NCBI GenBank assembly: GCA_017453865.1
Contig: JAFTEC010000083.1
Location: forward strand, 1-57,791
Length of the DNA stretch: 57,791 nucleotides
Reading direction: 5' to 3'
DNA from: Lachnospiraceae bacterium
GTDB lineage: Bacteria; Bacillota; Clostridia; Lachnospirales; Lachnospiraceae
In this document: piece by piece, positions 8,132 through 17,349 of the stretch
Position numbering within the stretch: the first letter of the stretch is position 1
Layout of the letters: each line of letters begins with the position of its first letter
The notes under the pieces: model-generated
Told to the model about the DNA's origin: nothing
What the model saw: only the letters and a program-made list of their open reading frames with translations
Database searches by the model: none
Program-made: the position numbers and the translations under genes

Positions 8132-9044
8132 AAAGATTCCTCCTTAGATCATCCGCTATACGGCTGAGCCTTCTCAGCCTGTGGTTTACCCCCGATTTAC
8201 CCACCGGCGGATTTAGAAAATTGCCAAGTTCCTTTAGTGCCGCATCGGGATACTGAAGCCTGACTTCAGCCATTTCCCTTAAGGCATCGTCCAGAAAACC
8301 AAACCCCTTTTTTTCCTTGATAAATTCAATATCATTAACCTGTCTCACTGCAGCGCTGACCGTCTTTTTTATGTTCGCGGTCTCGCAGTTCACACGGCGG
8401 TTCACGTTGTTCCGCATATCCTTGTATATACGGGCGTTTTCCATTTCCATAAGAGCTGCCGGCGCTTCCATGATGTTCAGCATGGTAACTATGTCATCCC
8501 CCTCCTTCAGATAGACGACAAAGCTGCGCTTCCTTCCGGCGATACGGCTTTCGATATTGAAGCCGCTTATTATACTGCGGAGACCTTCCGCTTTCTCCCG
8601 GGAATCACACACGAATTCCATATGGTAGGATCCCTTCGGATCACTGACCGAACCGCCTGAGAGAAAAGCCCCCCTGATAAGATTCCTCCTGCAGCACGAT
8701 CTCTCGTATAATAAGCTGTCCGGCTGACTGTCCCCGGGTCGTATCTTCAGCATCGACAGGACCACGGAGGCCGCCTCTCCCTTCAGCAAAAGCCTGTAAA
8801 CAGGGATTTTTCCCCATCTCACCTGAACATCAGCACTTATTCTAATAGTTTTTCTTAATAATGTAAAGCAAATTCTGATGACGGCCTCATTCTCCGAATG
8901 AAAAGAGATCCTGTCCTCTCCCCCGGTGCCGAAGAAAACATCGGCAGTCATCAGGGCGATCCCCGCAAGAAGTGCTGTTCTGCAGTGTCTTGCTTCCGGA
9001 ATATCCTGGCTTATTTCCTTTTTTACATCCTGTGAAAATGACAT
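8112..9044 (-). CDS. whiA: DNA-binding protein WhiA
   Basis: 310 residues. WhiA is a conserved Gram-positive DNA-binding protein linked to cell division and, in Actinobacteria, sporulation. The N-terminal LAGLIDADG-like domain begins FSQDVKKEISQDIPEARHC and contains RGAFLSGGSVSDP. The C-terminal helix-turn-helix reads EMAEVRLQYPDAALKELGNFLNPPVGKSGVNHRLRRLSRIAD, the most conserved WhiA segment. It lies 3 bases after rapZ and overlaps the HPr-like gene by 20 bases. Confidence 0.96.
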   Translation of the reverse strand: MSFSQDVKKEISQDIPEARHCRTALLAGIALMTADVFFGTGGEDRISFHSENEAVIRICFTLLRKTIRISADVQVRWGKIPVYRLLLKGEAASVVLSMLKIRPGDSQPDSLLYERSCCRRNLIRGAFLSGGSVSDPKGSYHMEFVCDSREKAEGLRSIISGFNIESRIAGRKRSFVVYLKEGDDIVTMLNIMEAPAALMEMENARIYKDMRNNVNRRVNCETANIKKTVSAAVRQVNDIEFIKEKKGFGFLDDALREMAEVRLQYPDAALKELGNFLNPPVGKSGVNHRLRRLSRIADDLRRNLYDQENS

Positions 9045-9047
9045 TCG

Positions 9048-9914
9048 CTACCGCCGGAGGCTATCCTTCATTATGTCCCTGTGCTCTATCCTTATACCGT
9101 AGCTGCCTTTACTTTCGAGACGCTCAAAGAGCCTGTTTGCCAGAGTGACGCTCCTGTGCTTCCCGCCGGTGCAGCCGATGCCGATTACAAGCTGGTTCTT
9201 TCCCTCTATGACATAATTCGGGATAAGGAATTCGATAAGATCCTGCAGCTTGTCGAGGAAGATACCGGCCTCCTTAAAGCCCATAACATAATCCTGAACC
9301 TCCTTATCCTCACCGCTTTTATTCTTCAATTCGTCGATATAATAGGGATTCGGCAGGAACCTCACGTCAAAGACCAGATCGCAGTCATTGGGTATCCCGT
9401 ATTTATAGCCGAAGGACAGCACGGTAATATAGAGATTTCCGTAGTCCTTGTTCTTGGAAAAGATATTATCTATCTCATTCTTCAGCTCCCTGACAAGAAG
9501 ATGGCTGGAATCGATAATATAGGAAGCCTCTTTTTTCAGGAATTTGAGGATCTCACGTTCCTTCCTTATCCCGTCCTCAACCCTGCCGTTCATCACGAGG
9601 GGATGTGCCCTTCTGGTCTCCTTGAAACGCTTAACGAGGACATCATCCTCGCAGTCAAGAAAGAGTATCTCAAAGGAATAGCCCGCATCCTTCATATCCT
9701 GAAGCGCCCGGTCCACCTTTGAGAGCCCGGTCCGTACATCTATCCCCACCGCAACCTTCTGCAGCTCGGAATTCGGCTCATATGAAAGCTCCGCGAACTT
9801 TCCGATAAGAGGAACCGGCAGATTATCTACGCAGAAATAACCAAGATCCTCCAGCATCTTTAAGGATGTACTTTTCCCCGCTCCGCTCATTCCGGTAACA
9901 ATGACAAATTTCAT
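9048..9914 (-). CDS. rapZ: RNase adapter / nucleotide-binding protein RapZ (YvcJ)
   Basis: 288 residues. P-loop protein of the RapZ/YvcJ family. In E. coli RapZ controls GlmZ decay and glucosamine-6-phosphate synthesis; in Firmicutes YvcJ is a GTPase affecting competence. Walker A GMSGAGKST is at residues 8-16 and FCVDNLPVPL follows at about 28. The C-terminal domain has FGYKYGIPNDCDLVFDVRFLPNPYY and IGCTGGKHRSVTLA, which define the family. The ATG directly follows the murB TAA with no gap, suggesting translational coupling. Confidence 0.96.
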   Translation of the reverse strand: MKFVIVTGMSGAGKSTSLKMLEDLGYFCVDNLPVPLIGKFAELSYEPNSELQKVAVGIDVRTGLSKVDRALQDMKDAGYSFEILFLDCEDDVLVKRFKETRRAHPLVMNGRVEDGIRKEREILKFLKKEASYIIDSSHLLVRELKNEIDNIFSKNKDYGNLYITVLSFGYKYGIPNDCDLVFDVRFLPNPYYIDELKNKSGEDKEVQDYVMGFKEAGIFLDKLQDLIEFLIPNYVIEGKNQLVIGIGCTGGKHRSVTLANRLFERLESKGSYGIRIEHRDIMKDSLRR

Positions 9915-10823
9915 TTAAAAATCTCCAATCATCATAACCTCGGATTCAAGCAGAACCCCGGATCCTTCCTTAACCACTTCCCGCACCTTTTTTATCAGTC
10001 TGTAGACATCATCGGAGGTGGCATTCCCCCTGTTGATGATAAAACCGCAATGCTTCTCCGAAACCGAGGCACCGCCGACGGAAAAGCCTGCGAGTCCCGC
10101 ATCCATAATGAGCTTTCCCGCGAAATGTCCCTCCGGTCTCTTAAAGGTACTGCCCGCACTGGGGAATTCCAGAGGCTGCTTCTCCCGCCTCTTTGCCGAA
10201 AGCTCATCCATTTTCGCCTTTATCTCCCCCTCATTCCCGGGATTAAGGGAAAAGATTATCTTAAGGACCGTAAGCCCTTCGCTCTTCACGATACTTTTTC
10301 TGTAGCCGAAGCCCATTTCGCTATTGGATAGGTTCACTCTCTCTCCCTCCGGGGTCAGGGCTTCCACAGACTTCACGACATCCTTCATCTCTCCGCCGTA
10401 GGCTCCCGCATTCATAACCATTGCGCCCCCGGCTGTTCCGGGAATACCTGAAGCAAATTCAAAGCCTGAGAGGGAATTTTTCCGGGCTGTGTCCGCGATC
10501 CCGGAAAGCAGCGCCCCGGCTCCCGCATGGATCTCATTCCCCGACACCTCGATATCCGAAAAGGCCTCAGTCACTGCGATGATGATACCCCTGTAGCCTC
10601 TGTCCGAAACCAGAAGATTGCTGCCGTTTCCGATGATAAAGTATTCCCGGCCTTCTCTCCTGCAAAGCCTGATAAGCTCAGAAAGCTGCTCCGCATTTTC
10701 CGGCATAAGAAAAAGATCCGCCGCCCCGCCTGTGCGGAAGGTGGTATGCTTTTTCATTGATTCGTTTATAAAAATCCTGTCTTCAGGCAGGATCTTTTTG
10801 ATGGTGTCGATATGGTTTTTCAT
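9915..10823 (-). CDS. murB: UDP-N-acetylenolpyruvoylglucosamine reductase MurB
   Basis: 302 residues, consistent with type II MurB. FAD- and NADPH-dependent reduction of UDP-GlcNAc-enolpyruvate to UDP-MurNAc, the second committed step of peptidoglycan precursor synthesis. Visible landmarks are KKHTTFRTGGAADLFL, the FAD-binding FIIGNGSNLLVSDRGYRG, SGFEFASGIPGTAGGAMVMNAGAYGGEM, GFGYRKSI, PLEFPSAGSTFKRPEG (with the catalytic Ser) and GGASVSEKHCGFIINRGNAT. Ten bases downstream of the ROK kinase and directly upstream of rapZ. Confidence 0.97.
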   Translation of the reverse strand: MKNHIDTIKKILPEDRIFINESMKKHTTFRTGGAADLFLMPENAEQLSELIRLCRREGREYFIIGNGSNLLVSDRGYRGIIIAVTEAFSDIEVSGNEIHAGAGALLSGIADTARKNSLSGFEFASGIPGTAGGAMVMNAGAYGGEMKDVVKSVEALTPEGERVNLSNSEMGFGYRKSIVKSEGLTVLKIIFSLNPGNEGEIKAKMDELSAKRREKQPLEFPSAGSTFKRPEGHFAGKLIMDAGLAGFSVGGASVSEKHCGFIINRGNATSDDVYRLIKKVREVVKEGSGVLLESEVMMIGDF

Positions 10824-10833
10824 TAATCAGAAT

Positions 10834-11775
10834 TTATATCAATAGCGCGGCGGCGCCGTAGATGCCTCCGTCGTTTCCGAGGGTCGCCCTGGTGAATATG
10901 GTGTCGCCGCTGGCATGGAAAACATGCTCCTTAAAGTTTTTCGTGATATAGGGCATGATAACGTCCCCCGACATGGAAACGCCTCCGCCGATTATTATTA
11001 TCTCAGGGTTCAGGACACCTGCAACAACCGAAAGACCGGTGCCAAGATACTTTCCGAATTTTTCTGCTACTCTTATGGAAAGCCTGTCTCCGTTTTTAAC
11101 GGCTTCCCACATATTCTTTGAATCAAGGGGCCTGTCCCTCATTTCGGTGGGCTCATCCGGATTATTCTCCAGTTCTTCCTTTAAGAGCCTGACTATGCCC
11201 GTAGCCGAGGCGAACTGCTCGAGACAGCCTCTGTTGCCGCAGTTACAGGGCTCCTTTGTATCGGCGCCCGTGTATATATGCCCTATCTCTCCCGCTGCAC
11301 CCCAGGTTCCGGTGACGATCTGTCCGTTAATGATGACACCGCCTCCGATACCGGTTCCGAGAGTGACCATGACAATATTCTTATAGCCCTTTCCGGCTCC
11401 CATCCAGGCCTCGCCCAGGGCCGCCACATTGGCGTCATTTCCGGCCTTTACCTTAAGCCTCCCGTCAAAGCAGGCCGCCAGCTTCTCCTCCACATTGAAG
11501 GTATCGTGCCAGTGAAGATTTACTGCCTTCCTTATAACTCCCTTATCATCCACGGGGCCCGGAAGCCCCAGACCAACGCCCAGGATCTCTCCGTCAGCTA
11601 TTCCCTTTTCCTTTGACTTTGCATCTATGGAAGCCGCTATATCGGGAAGGATAGCCTCACCGTTATTCTCCGTCCTTGTGGGAACGGACCACTTTTCGAT
11701 GAGCTCCCCTTCTCCGGAAAACAGGCCTATCTTTACTGATGTGCCTCCCACATCAACACCGTAAACAAAGCTCAT
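10834..11775 (-). CDS. glk: ROK-family glucokinase
   Basis: 313 residues. Phosphorylates glucose, or a related sugar, with ATP. The N-terminal phosphate motif is YGVDVGGTSVKIGLF; the ROK sequence includes GTGIGGGVIINGQIVTG and GEIGHI; the zinc motif is CNCGNRGCLE (CxCGxxGCxE). Length and motifs match the Gram-positive GlcK group rather than ROK repressors, as there is no helix-turn-helix. The ATG directly follows the hprK TAA. Its place next to hprK ties it to carbon-source signalling. Confidence 0.93.
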   Translation of the reverse strand: MSFVYGVDVGGTSVKIGLFSGEGELIEKWSVPTRTENNGEAILPDIAASIDAKSKEKGIADGEILGVGLGLPGPVDDKGVIRKAVNLHWHDTFNVEEKLAACFDGRLKVKAGNDANVAALGEAWMGAGKGYKNIVMVTLGTGIGGGVIINGQIVTGTWGAAGEIGHIYTGADTKEPCNCGNRGCLEQFASATGIVRLLKEELENNPDEPTEMRDRPLDSKNMWEAVKNGDRLSIRVAEKFGKYLGTGLSVVAGVLNPEIIIIGGGVSMSGDVIMPYITKNFKEHVFHASGDTIFTRATLGNDGGIYGAAALLI

Positions 11776-12711
11776 TTACTGATCCTCCCGATTTTTCTTC
11801 AGATTGTCCTGTACCCTCTTATAAAGCTCCTGCGCCGCATTGTAGCCCATCTTCTTCTGCCTGTAATTTATGGCTGCGGTCTCACAGATAATGGCAAGGT
11901 TTCTTCCGGGACGGATGGGGATATTGTGGCAGACCACCCTTTTCCCGAGATATTCGGTGTACTCCTCCTCCATACCGAGACGGTCATAGTCCTTGTCTCT
12001 GTCCCAGTCCTCAAGCTTTATCACCAGATCTATGCTCTGGGTCTCCTTTACGGAGGTGGCACCGAAAAGCGCCTTTACATCTATTATCCCGATACCCCGA
12101 AGCTCGATAAAGTGCTTTGTGATATCCGGTGCGGAGCCGATAAGGGTATCGTCACTGACCTTTCTTATCTCCACCACGTCGTCGGAAATAAGCCTGTGTC
12201 CTCTCTTTACAAGCTCCAGCGCGGCCTCGCTCTTTCCTATACCGCTCTCACCGGTGATAAGCAGTCCCTCACCGTTAACGTCAACAAGAACCCCGTGTAT
12301 GGAGATACAGGGTGCAAGCTTTACATTGAGCCATCTGATAGTCTCCGCCATAAAATCGGAAGTGGATTTCGAGGTCTTTAAGAGCGGAACCCTGTTCTCC
12401 CCGGCATACCACTTGAATTTCTCGTCCGGCTCCAGATCCCTGCAGAAGATAACACAGGGAATGCCGCTTGAAAGGAGCTTTCCGTATATCTCATCCTTCC
12501 TGCTCTCCTCCATCTCCAGCATATAGGAATACTCCACAAAGCCCACTATCTCCACTCTGGAGGATTCAAAGTGGTCAAAGAATCCCGTGAGCTGCAGGGC
12601 CGGCCTGTTTATCTCGGGCTGGGTGATATTCACATTGTCGATGGAAATATCCGGAGTAAGGTTATAGAGATTCATTTTGTCGATAAATGTTTTTAAGGAA
12701 ACCGTTGCCAT
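11776..12711 (-). CDS. hprK: HPr kinase/phosphorylase
   Basis: 311 residues. Bifunctional enzyme that phosphorylates and dephosphorylates Ser46 of HPr or Crh according to glycolytic state, the sensor of Gram-positive catabolite repression. The Walker A GESGIGKSEAALELVKRGH lies near residue 155, DDVVEIR follows, and the HprK signature IELRGIGIIDVKALFG lies near 205. N-terminal domain is complete. First gene of an ungapped chain (hprK, ROK kinase, murB, rapZ, whiA, HPr-like, lipid kinase), preceded by a 214-base gap with two strong hairpins. Confidence 0.97.
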   Translation of the reverse strand: MATVSLKTFIDKMNLYNLTPDISIDNVNITQPEINRPALQLTGFFDHFESSRVEIVGFVEYSYMLEMEESRKDEIYGKLLSSGIPCVIFCRDLEPDEKFKWYAGENRVPLLKTSKSTSDFMAETIRWLNVKLAPCISIHGVLVDVNGEGLLITGESGIGKSEAALELVKRGHRLISDDVVEIRKVSDDTLIGSAPDITKHFIELRGIGIIDVKALFGATSVKETQSIDLVIKLEDWDRDKDYDRLGMEEEYTEYLGKRVVCHNIPIRPGRNLAIICETAAINYRQKKMGYNAAQELYKRVQDNLKKNREDQ

Positions 12712-12752
12712 GGCTTTGGATGACGCTCCTTTCAGGTTTATTAAAGAATCAT

Positions 12753-12785
12753 ATCTGTTCAGAACCCCATGGCTTCTGAACAGAT
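12753..12785. repeat. 12-bp inverted repeat upstream of hprK
   Basis: ATCTGTTCAGAA / TTCTGAACAGAT with a 9-base loop, just upstream of the hprK start. No T-tract. May terminate uvrC transcription or be an operator or leader structure. Confidence 0.6.
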
Positions 12786-12790
12786 ACTGC

Positions 12791-12834
12791 GCATTCGGCT
12801 AATTAAATCGTGCTTCGCACGATGAGCCGAATGC
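12791..12834. repeat. Nested hairpin between uvrC and hprK
   Basis: Outer arms GCATTCGGCT / AGCCGAATGC enclose an inner perfect hairpin ATCGTGC-TTC-GCACGAT. A two-tier structure in non-coding DNA, next to the inverted repeat at 12753-12785. Confidence 0.65.
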
Positions 12835-12925
12835 CTAAATTCCAGAGCTTTCATACGCCCTCAGCAGCAAGTGCTTCGGGCTGTTCTGGACAGTTACAAA
12901 GAATCTTCTACAGTATACCATCATT

Positions 12926-14797
12926 TTACTCATTATGAAAGAAAGCGAAGACAGCCTCCGCCGACCTTTTATTCATTTCAGGTACGGCGGCAAGCTCCTC
13001 CTCTGAGGCTTCTTTTATATTCTCTACCGACCCGAATTCCCGTAGAAGTGCCTTTCTCCTGGTATCCCCTATACCCTGGATGTCGTCGAGAATAGAATGG
13101 AGCTGGTTCTTCCCGTGGAGTGAACGGAAGTAATCAATGGCAAAGCGGTGGGTCTCATCCTGTATCCTTGTTACCAGACGGAAGCACTCCGAATGACTGT
13201 CAACCGGCAGCTCTTCATTATTGAAATAGATCCCGCGGGTCCTGTGGTGATCGTCCTTCACCATACCAGCCACAGGGATATCCAGATTTAAGCGGGACAG
13301 TACGTTCAGGGCTATATTGACCTGGCCCTTTCCTCCGTCCATAAGGATAAGGTCCGGAAATCTCACAAAGGAATCCCCTTCCCCTTCGCTGCCGTCAGCA
13401 TTTACAAGTCTCTCAAACCTGCGGGTCAGGACCTCCTCCATTGAAGCATAGTCATTGGGTCCCCTGACACTCTTTATCCTGAACTTCCTGTAATCGGAAT
13501 TCTTGGCTCTTCCTCCCTCAAATACCACCATGCTCCCGACGGACTCGAATCCACTGATATTAGAGATATCATAGGACTCTATCCTGTCAGCCCTGTCGAT
13601 ACCGATAAGTCCGGCAAGCTCGGCCACCGCTCCCTTTGTTTTTTCTTCGCTTTTCCTGAGCTTCTCCCGGTCGGTTTCAAGGATAAGCTCCGCGTTCTTC
13701 TTTGCAAGCCGGAGAAGTCTCTCCTTCATTCCCCTCTTCGGGATAATGAGTGAAACCCCTGCTCCTCTTTTACTGCTGAGCCACTGCTCAATTATCCCGT
13801 GATCCTCTATATCCGTTTCCAGCATGATCTCTTTAGGTATAAAGGGTGTTCCGGAATAGAACTGCTTAACAAAGCTTCCCAGTATCTCGGACGTCCCTAA
13901 ATCCCTTACACCGGTCATATAGTAATGATCCCGTCCGGTGAGTCGTCCCTCCCGGATAAAGAAGATCTGTACAACAGCCTCATCCTCATCGGTCTTGCAG
14001 GCAACGATATCCCGGTCATCATTTTCTCCGGCAAGGGTGATCTTCTGCTTCTGGGCAACACTCTGTACTGAGCCCAGAAGATCCCGCCAGGTAATGGCAT
14101 CCTCGTACCGGAGCTCTTCTGAAGCTTTATTCATCTTTTCCTTCAGCATTGAAAGGATCGGGGTATAGTTTCCGTTCAGGAAATCAAGAGCCCCGTTCAC
14201 CGCTTCCCGGTACTCCTCATCAGTGACACAGCCGCTCTTACAGGGGCCGGAGCACTGCTTAATGTGATAATTCAGACAGGGCCTGTCCTTATCCCTGTCC
14301 CTCGGGAGCACCCTGTTGCAGGTACGAAGACCGTAAATCTTATTTATGAGCTCTATGGTATCCCTCACCGCCCAGGCAGAGGTATAGGGTCCGAAAAGAC
14401 GCTGCCCCGTCTTCCTGTCAGTTCCCGTGTCTCCCCGGGGCCTTCTGCTGAAAAGTATCCTGGGATATGCCTCATTGACTGTGACCCTTATATACGGATA
14501 GCTTTTATCGTCCTTCAGCATGGTATTGTATCTGGGACGATGCTTCTTTATAAGATTGCTCTCTAAAACAAGAGCCTCCATCTCAGAATCGGTGACGATA
14601 TACTCGAAGTACGCGATATGCGTCACCATCTTCATGATCTTGGGGCTCTTTTTATTCTTCCTGAAATAGCTGTGTACCCGGTTAAAGAGGTTTACCGCCT
14701 TTCCCACATAGATGATCTCGTCGTCATCGGCGTGCATAAGGTAAACCCCGGGCTTTTTCGGAAGGACCTTTAAGCTTTCTTCGATGTCAAATTCCAT
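12926..14797 (-). CDS. uvrC: Excinuclease ABC subunit C
   Basis: 623 residues from the ATG at 14797. UvrC makes both incisions around a lesion in UvrAB-dependent nucleotide excision repair. The GIY-YIG domain begins KKPGVYLMHADDDEIIYVGKA, a UVR motif follows (LSMLKEKMNKASEELRYEDAITWRD), then the RNase H-like domain (IESYDISNISGFESVGSMVVFEGG, LILMDGGKGQVN) and tandem HhH motifs at the end (LDDIQGIGDTRRKALLREFGSVENI). The frame is open upstream to 14956, but that part overlaps the ftsH 3' end and is unlike UvrC. The gene begins 13 bases after the ftsH stop. Confidence 0.96.
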   Translation of the reverse strand: MEFDIEESLKVLPKKPGVYLMHADDDEIIYVGKAVNLFNRVHSYFRKNKKSPKIMKMVTHIAYFEYIVTDSEMEALVLESNLIKKHRPRYNTMLKDDKSYPYIRVTVNEAYPRILFSRRPRGDTGTDRKTGQRLFGPYTSAWAVRDTIELINKIYGLRTCNRVLPRDRDKDRPCLNYHIKQCSGPCKSGCVTDEEYREAVNGALDFLNGNYTPILSMLKEKMNKASEELRYEDAITWRDLLGSVQSVAQKQKITLAGENDDRDIVACKTDEDEAVVQIFFIREGRLTGRDHYYMTGVRDLGTSEILGSFVKQFYSGTPFIPKEIMLETDIEDHGIIEQWLSSKRGAGVSLIIPKRGMKERLLRLAKKNAELILETDREKLRKSEEKTKGAVAELAGLIGIDRADRIESYDISNISGFESVGSMVVFEGGRAKNSDYRKFRIKSVRGPNDYASMEEVLTRRFERLVNADGSEGEGDSFVRFPDLILMDGGKGQVNIALNVLSRLNLDIPVAGMVKDDHHRTRGIYFNNEELPVDSHSECFRLVTRIQDETHRFAIDYFRSLHGKNQLHSILDDIQGIGDTRRKALLREFGSVENIKEASEEELAAVPEMNKRSAEAVFAFFHNE

Positions 14798-14810
14798 CTG
14801 AGATCCGGGA

Positions 14811-17048
14811 TCATACGGGGATCCCGCTGCTGTCTCCGTCTGTTCCTCCGGCATCGCTGCCGTTTCCGCCGCCGTTATCCGTAGCTCCGGCCTCTTTATC
14901 CGGTAGCCTGTCCGTCTTCCCTGCAGCATTCCTGTCAGGGATAAGGCTGTCGTCAATGGTAAAATCTATCTGCTGTCCCGGCATATGGTTCTGCGGCGCA
15001 TTGTTCCTTGCCTGCCAGTCATTCTGCGGAGAATATCCGTTGTTTCCGGTATTATCGGCTCTGTCCTGCCGGAGACTCAGCTCCTTCTGCTCCGGTTTCT
15101 CCTCCGGAGGGGTCGTATCCTCCTCATCCCTGCTGTCCCGCTTCGCTTCCTTGAACCTCTCCTCATAGGACTTCTTTTCGGGAACGGGGATTCCTTTTTC
15201 CCTGCAGTAGATCTTCATAAACTCGGCGCCGGTAATCGTCTCCCTCTTAATAAGGAAGGCCGCCAGCTTATCCAGAAGCTTCCTGTTCTCCTTTAAGAGC
15301 TTCTTCGCCTCCTTATAGGATTCCTTCAGAAGCTTCATAACCTCATTATCCACATCTGCCGCGGTCTCATCGGAGCAGTGCATCACCGCCCTGCCGTCAA
15401 GGTAGCGGTCCTCTATGGATTCAAGGCTCACTAGTCCGAATTTCTTACTCATTCCGTACTGGGTAACCATAGCCCGGGCGATCTTCGTTGCCTTCTCGAT
15501 ATCATTGGACGCTCCTGTGGTGACCGTATCAAATACCAGCTCCTCCGCAGCCCTGCCCGCCAGAGTGGTCACGAGCATTGCCCGAAGCTCGGCTTCGCTG
15601 TTTAAGTACTTCTCCTCCTCCGGAACCTGCATCACATAGCCCAGAGCCCCCATGGTACGGGGTACAATGGTTATCTTCTGCACAGGCTCACTGTTTTTCT
15701 GCAGGGCGGAAACAAGGGCATGCCCTATTTCGTGATAGGAAACTATCCGTCTTTCTTCCTTACTTAATACCCTGTCCTTCTTTTCCTTACCCACAAGGAC
15801 TATCTCCACGGCATCCATAAGGTCGTTCTGTGAAACATATTCACGGCCTGCCTTTACAGCGTTGATGGCAGCTTCATTCACCATGTTCGCAAGATCCGAA
15901 CCCACGGCACCGCTTGTTGCCAGAGCCACATCCTCGAAATTCACGGTCTCATCGAGCTTAACGTCCTTCGCGTGAACCTTAAGGGTATCTATCCTGCCCT
16001 TCAGATCGGGCTTGTCAACGATGATCCTCCGGTCAAAACGTCCCGGACGGAGAAGAGCCTTATCCAGGGTTTCCGGCCTGTTGGTGGCGCCGAGTATCAG
16101 TATTCCCTTGGAGGTATCGAAACCGTCCATCTCTGAAAGGAGCTGGTTTAAGGTCTGTTCCCTCTCGTCATTTCCGCCGTATCTTGAATCCCTGCTCTTT
16201 CCTATGGCATCAATCTCATCTATAAAGATTATGCAGGGCGCATTTTTCTCAGCCTCCCTGAAAAGATCCCTTACCCTGGAGGCACCAACGCCCACGAACA
16301 TTTCCACAAAGTCGGAGCCCGCAAGGGAAAAGAAGGGCACATGGGCTTCACCCGCAACAGCCTTTGCAAGCAGGGTCTTTCCTGTTCCCGGAGGTCCCAC
16401 GAGAAGAGCTCCCTTTGGAAGCCTCGCGCCTATCCGCGAATACTTGGCGGGATTATGGAGGAAATCCACCACCTCCTGCAGGGATTCCTTAGCCTCATCC
16501 TGACCTGCCACGTCCTTAAACGTAACCCCGGTCTCCTTCTGGACAGAAACCTTGGCATTGCTGCGGCCCACGCCCATCATGCCTCCGCCGCCCATACGCT
16601 TCATCAGAAAATAGGTAAGTCCGCATACCAGAAGGATAGGGAAAACATAGCCGATAAAGCCCGATACCATGGCACCTGACCTGTCCGGCACCTGACTCTT
16701 GAAGTCTATTCCCGCCTCCGTCAGCCTGTCCGTAAGAAACGGATCAACCACGATACCCGTATAATAGGTCATCTGCATGGAGAGAGGGTTATTGCTCTTC
16801 TCATCCTTCGGATAAATCGTGATCTTGTCCGGGTCGATCTCCACACTTCCTATCTGGTTCGCTGAGATCATTGAAAGGAATTTGGAATAGCTGATCTCCT
16901 GTGTGGAATTCCTGGTGACAAGACTGCTCATCATGCTCATGCAGAAGAAGGTAAGCACCGTCGCCACTATCATCGCGATCAGGGTCTGTCTGTTTCTGGG
17001 ATTTCTTCCGCCGTTATTATTGTTCTGGTTATTATTGTTTTCATTCAT
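14811..17048 (-). CDS. ftsH: ATP-dependent zinc metalloprotease FtsH
   Basis: 745 residues, longer than the usual 610-650. Membrane-anchored AAA+ protease that degrades unstable or unassembled membrane and cytosolic proteins. An Asn-rich N-terminus precedes transmembrane segments near residues 22-44 and 128-150, flanking a periplasmic-type domain. Walker A is GPPGTGKT near 219 and Walker B IIFIDEIDAIG; the SRH reads TNRPETLDKALLRPGRFDR. The zinc site is HEIGH rather than HEAGH, a tolerated variant. The last roughly 110 residues are a polar Gln/Asn/Gly/Asp tail not found in E. coli FtsH. It precedes uvrC with a 13-base gap. Confidence 0.97.
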   Translation of the reverse strand: MNENNNNQNNNNGGRNPRNRQTLIAMIVATVLTFFCMSMMSSLVTRNSTQEISYSKFLSMISANQIGSVEIDPDKITIYPKDEKSNNPLSMQMTYYTGIVVDPFLTDRLTEAGIDFKSQVPDRSGAMVSGFIGYVFPILLVCGLTYFLMKRMGGGGMMGVGRSNAKVSVQKETGVTFKDVAGQDEAKESLQEVVDFLHNPAKYSRIGARLPKGALLVGPPGTGKTLLAKAVAGEAHVPFFSLAGSDFVEMFVGVGASRVRDLFREAEKNAPCIIFIDEIDAIGKSRDSRYGGNDEREQTLNQLLSEMDGFDTSKGILILGATNRPETLDKALLRPGRFDRRIIVDKPDLKGRIDTLKVHAKDVKLDETVNFEDVALATSGAVGSDLANMVNEAAINAVKAGREYVSQNDLMDAVEIVLVGKEKKDRVLSKEERRIVSYHEIGHALVSALQKNSEPVQKITIVPRTMGALGYVMQVPEEEKYLNSEAELRAMLVTTLAGRAAEELVFDTVTTGASNDIEKATKIARAMVTQYGMSKKFGLVSLESIEDRYLDGRAVMHCSDETAADVDNEVMKLLKESYKEAKKLLKENRKLLDKLAAFLIKRETITGAEFMKIYCREKGIPVPEKKSYEERFKEAKRDSRDEEDTTPPEEKPEQKELSLRQDRADNTGNNGYSPQNDWQARNNAPQNHMPGQQIDFTIDDSLIPDRNAAGKTDRLPDKEAGATDNGGGNGSDAGGTDGDSSGIPV

Positions 17049-17079
17049 AATTATCTACTCGATGGAAAGATCCTTACTG

Positions 17080-17216
17080 TTGCTTCGCGTCTCGTCTCCC
17101 GACTCGGTCCGCGCTAAACGCGTGCCACTGGCACGCAGCGCCCCTCGCCGGGGCGGCATCCCACATCTTCGATGTGGGATAAGCGTCGCTGACGCTCAGG
17201 ATGACATTGGTCAGCT
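17080..17216. repeat. Intergenic repeat, divergent member
   Basis: The 300-base gap between ftsH and the PilZ gene carries several short hairpins: CGTGCCACTGGCACG, CCCACATCTTCGATGTGGG and GCGTCGCTGACGC. It ends in GACGCTCAGGATGACAT, the same ending seen near other copies of the GATCCTTCGCT repeat family. It is probably a rearranged member; similarity to the main copies is limited. Confidence 0.5.
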
Positions 17217-17280
17217 CAGATTGACAATACTGTGGTTTTGCATTTCTTCATAATAAAGCCACTTGCCTAAAAACGCAAGC

Positions 17281-17321
17281 AATAAAATACCCTCCTGCTG
17301 TAATGTCCGCAACAGGAGGGT
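17281..17321 (-). terminator. Terminator after PilZ gene
   Basis: Minus-strand stem ACCCTCCTG / CAGGAGGGT (17289-17297 with 17313-17321) followed by ATTTTATT, 29 bases past the PilZ stop. A good intrinsic terminator. Confidence 0.75.
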
Positions 17322-17349
17322 ACCAGAGCTTATTTTGATTCTGTGGGCA

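Noticed and set aside
14798-14956. Longer UvrC start at 14956
   Set aside because: The extension overlaps the ftsH 3' end in another frame and does not look like UvrC.
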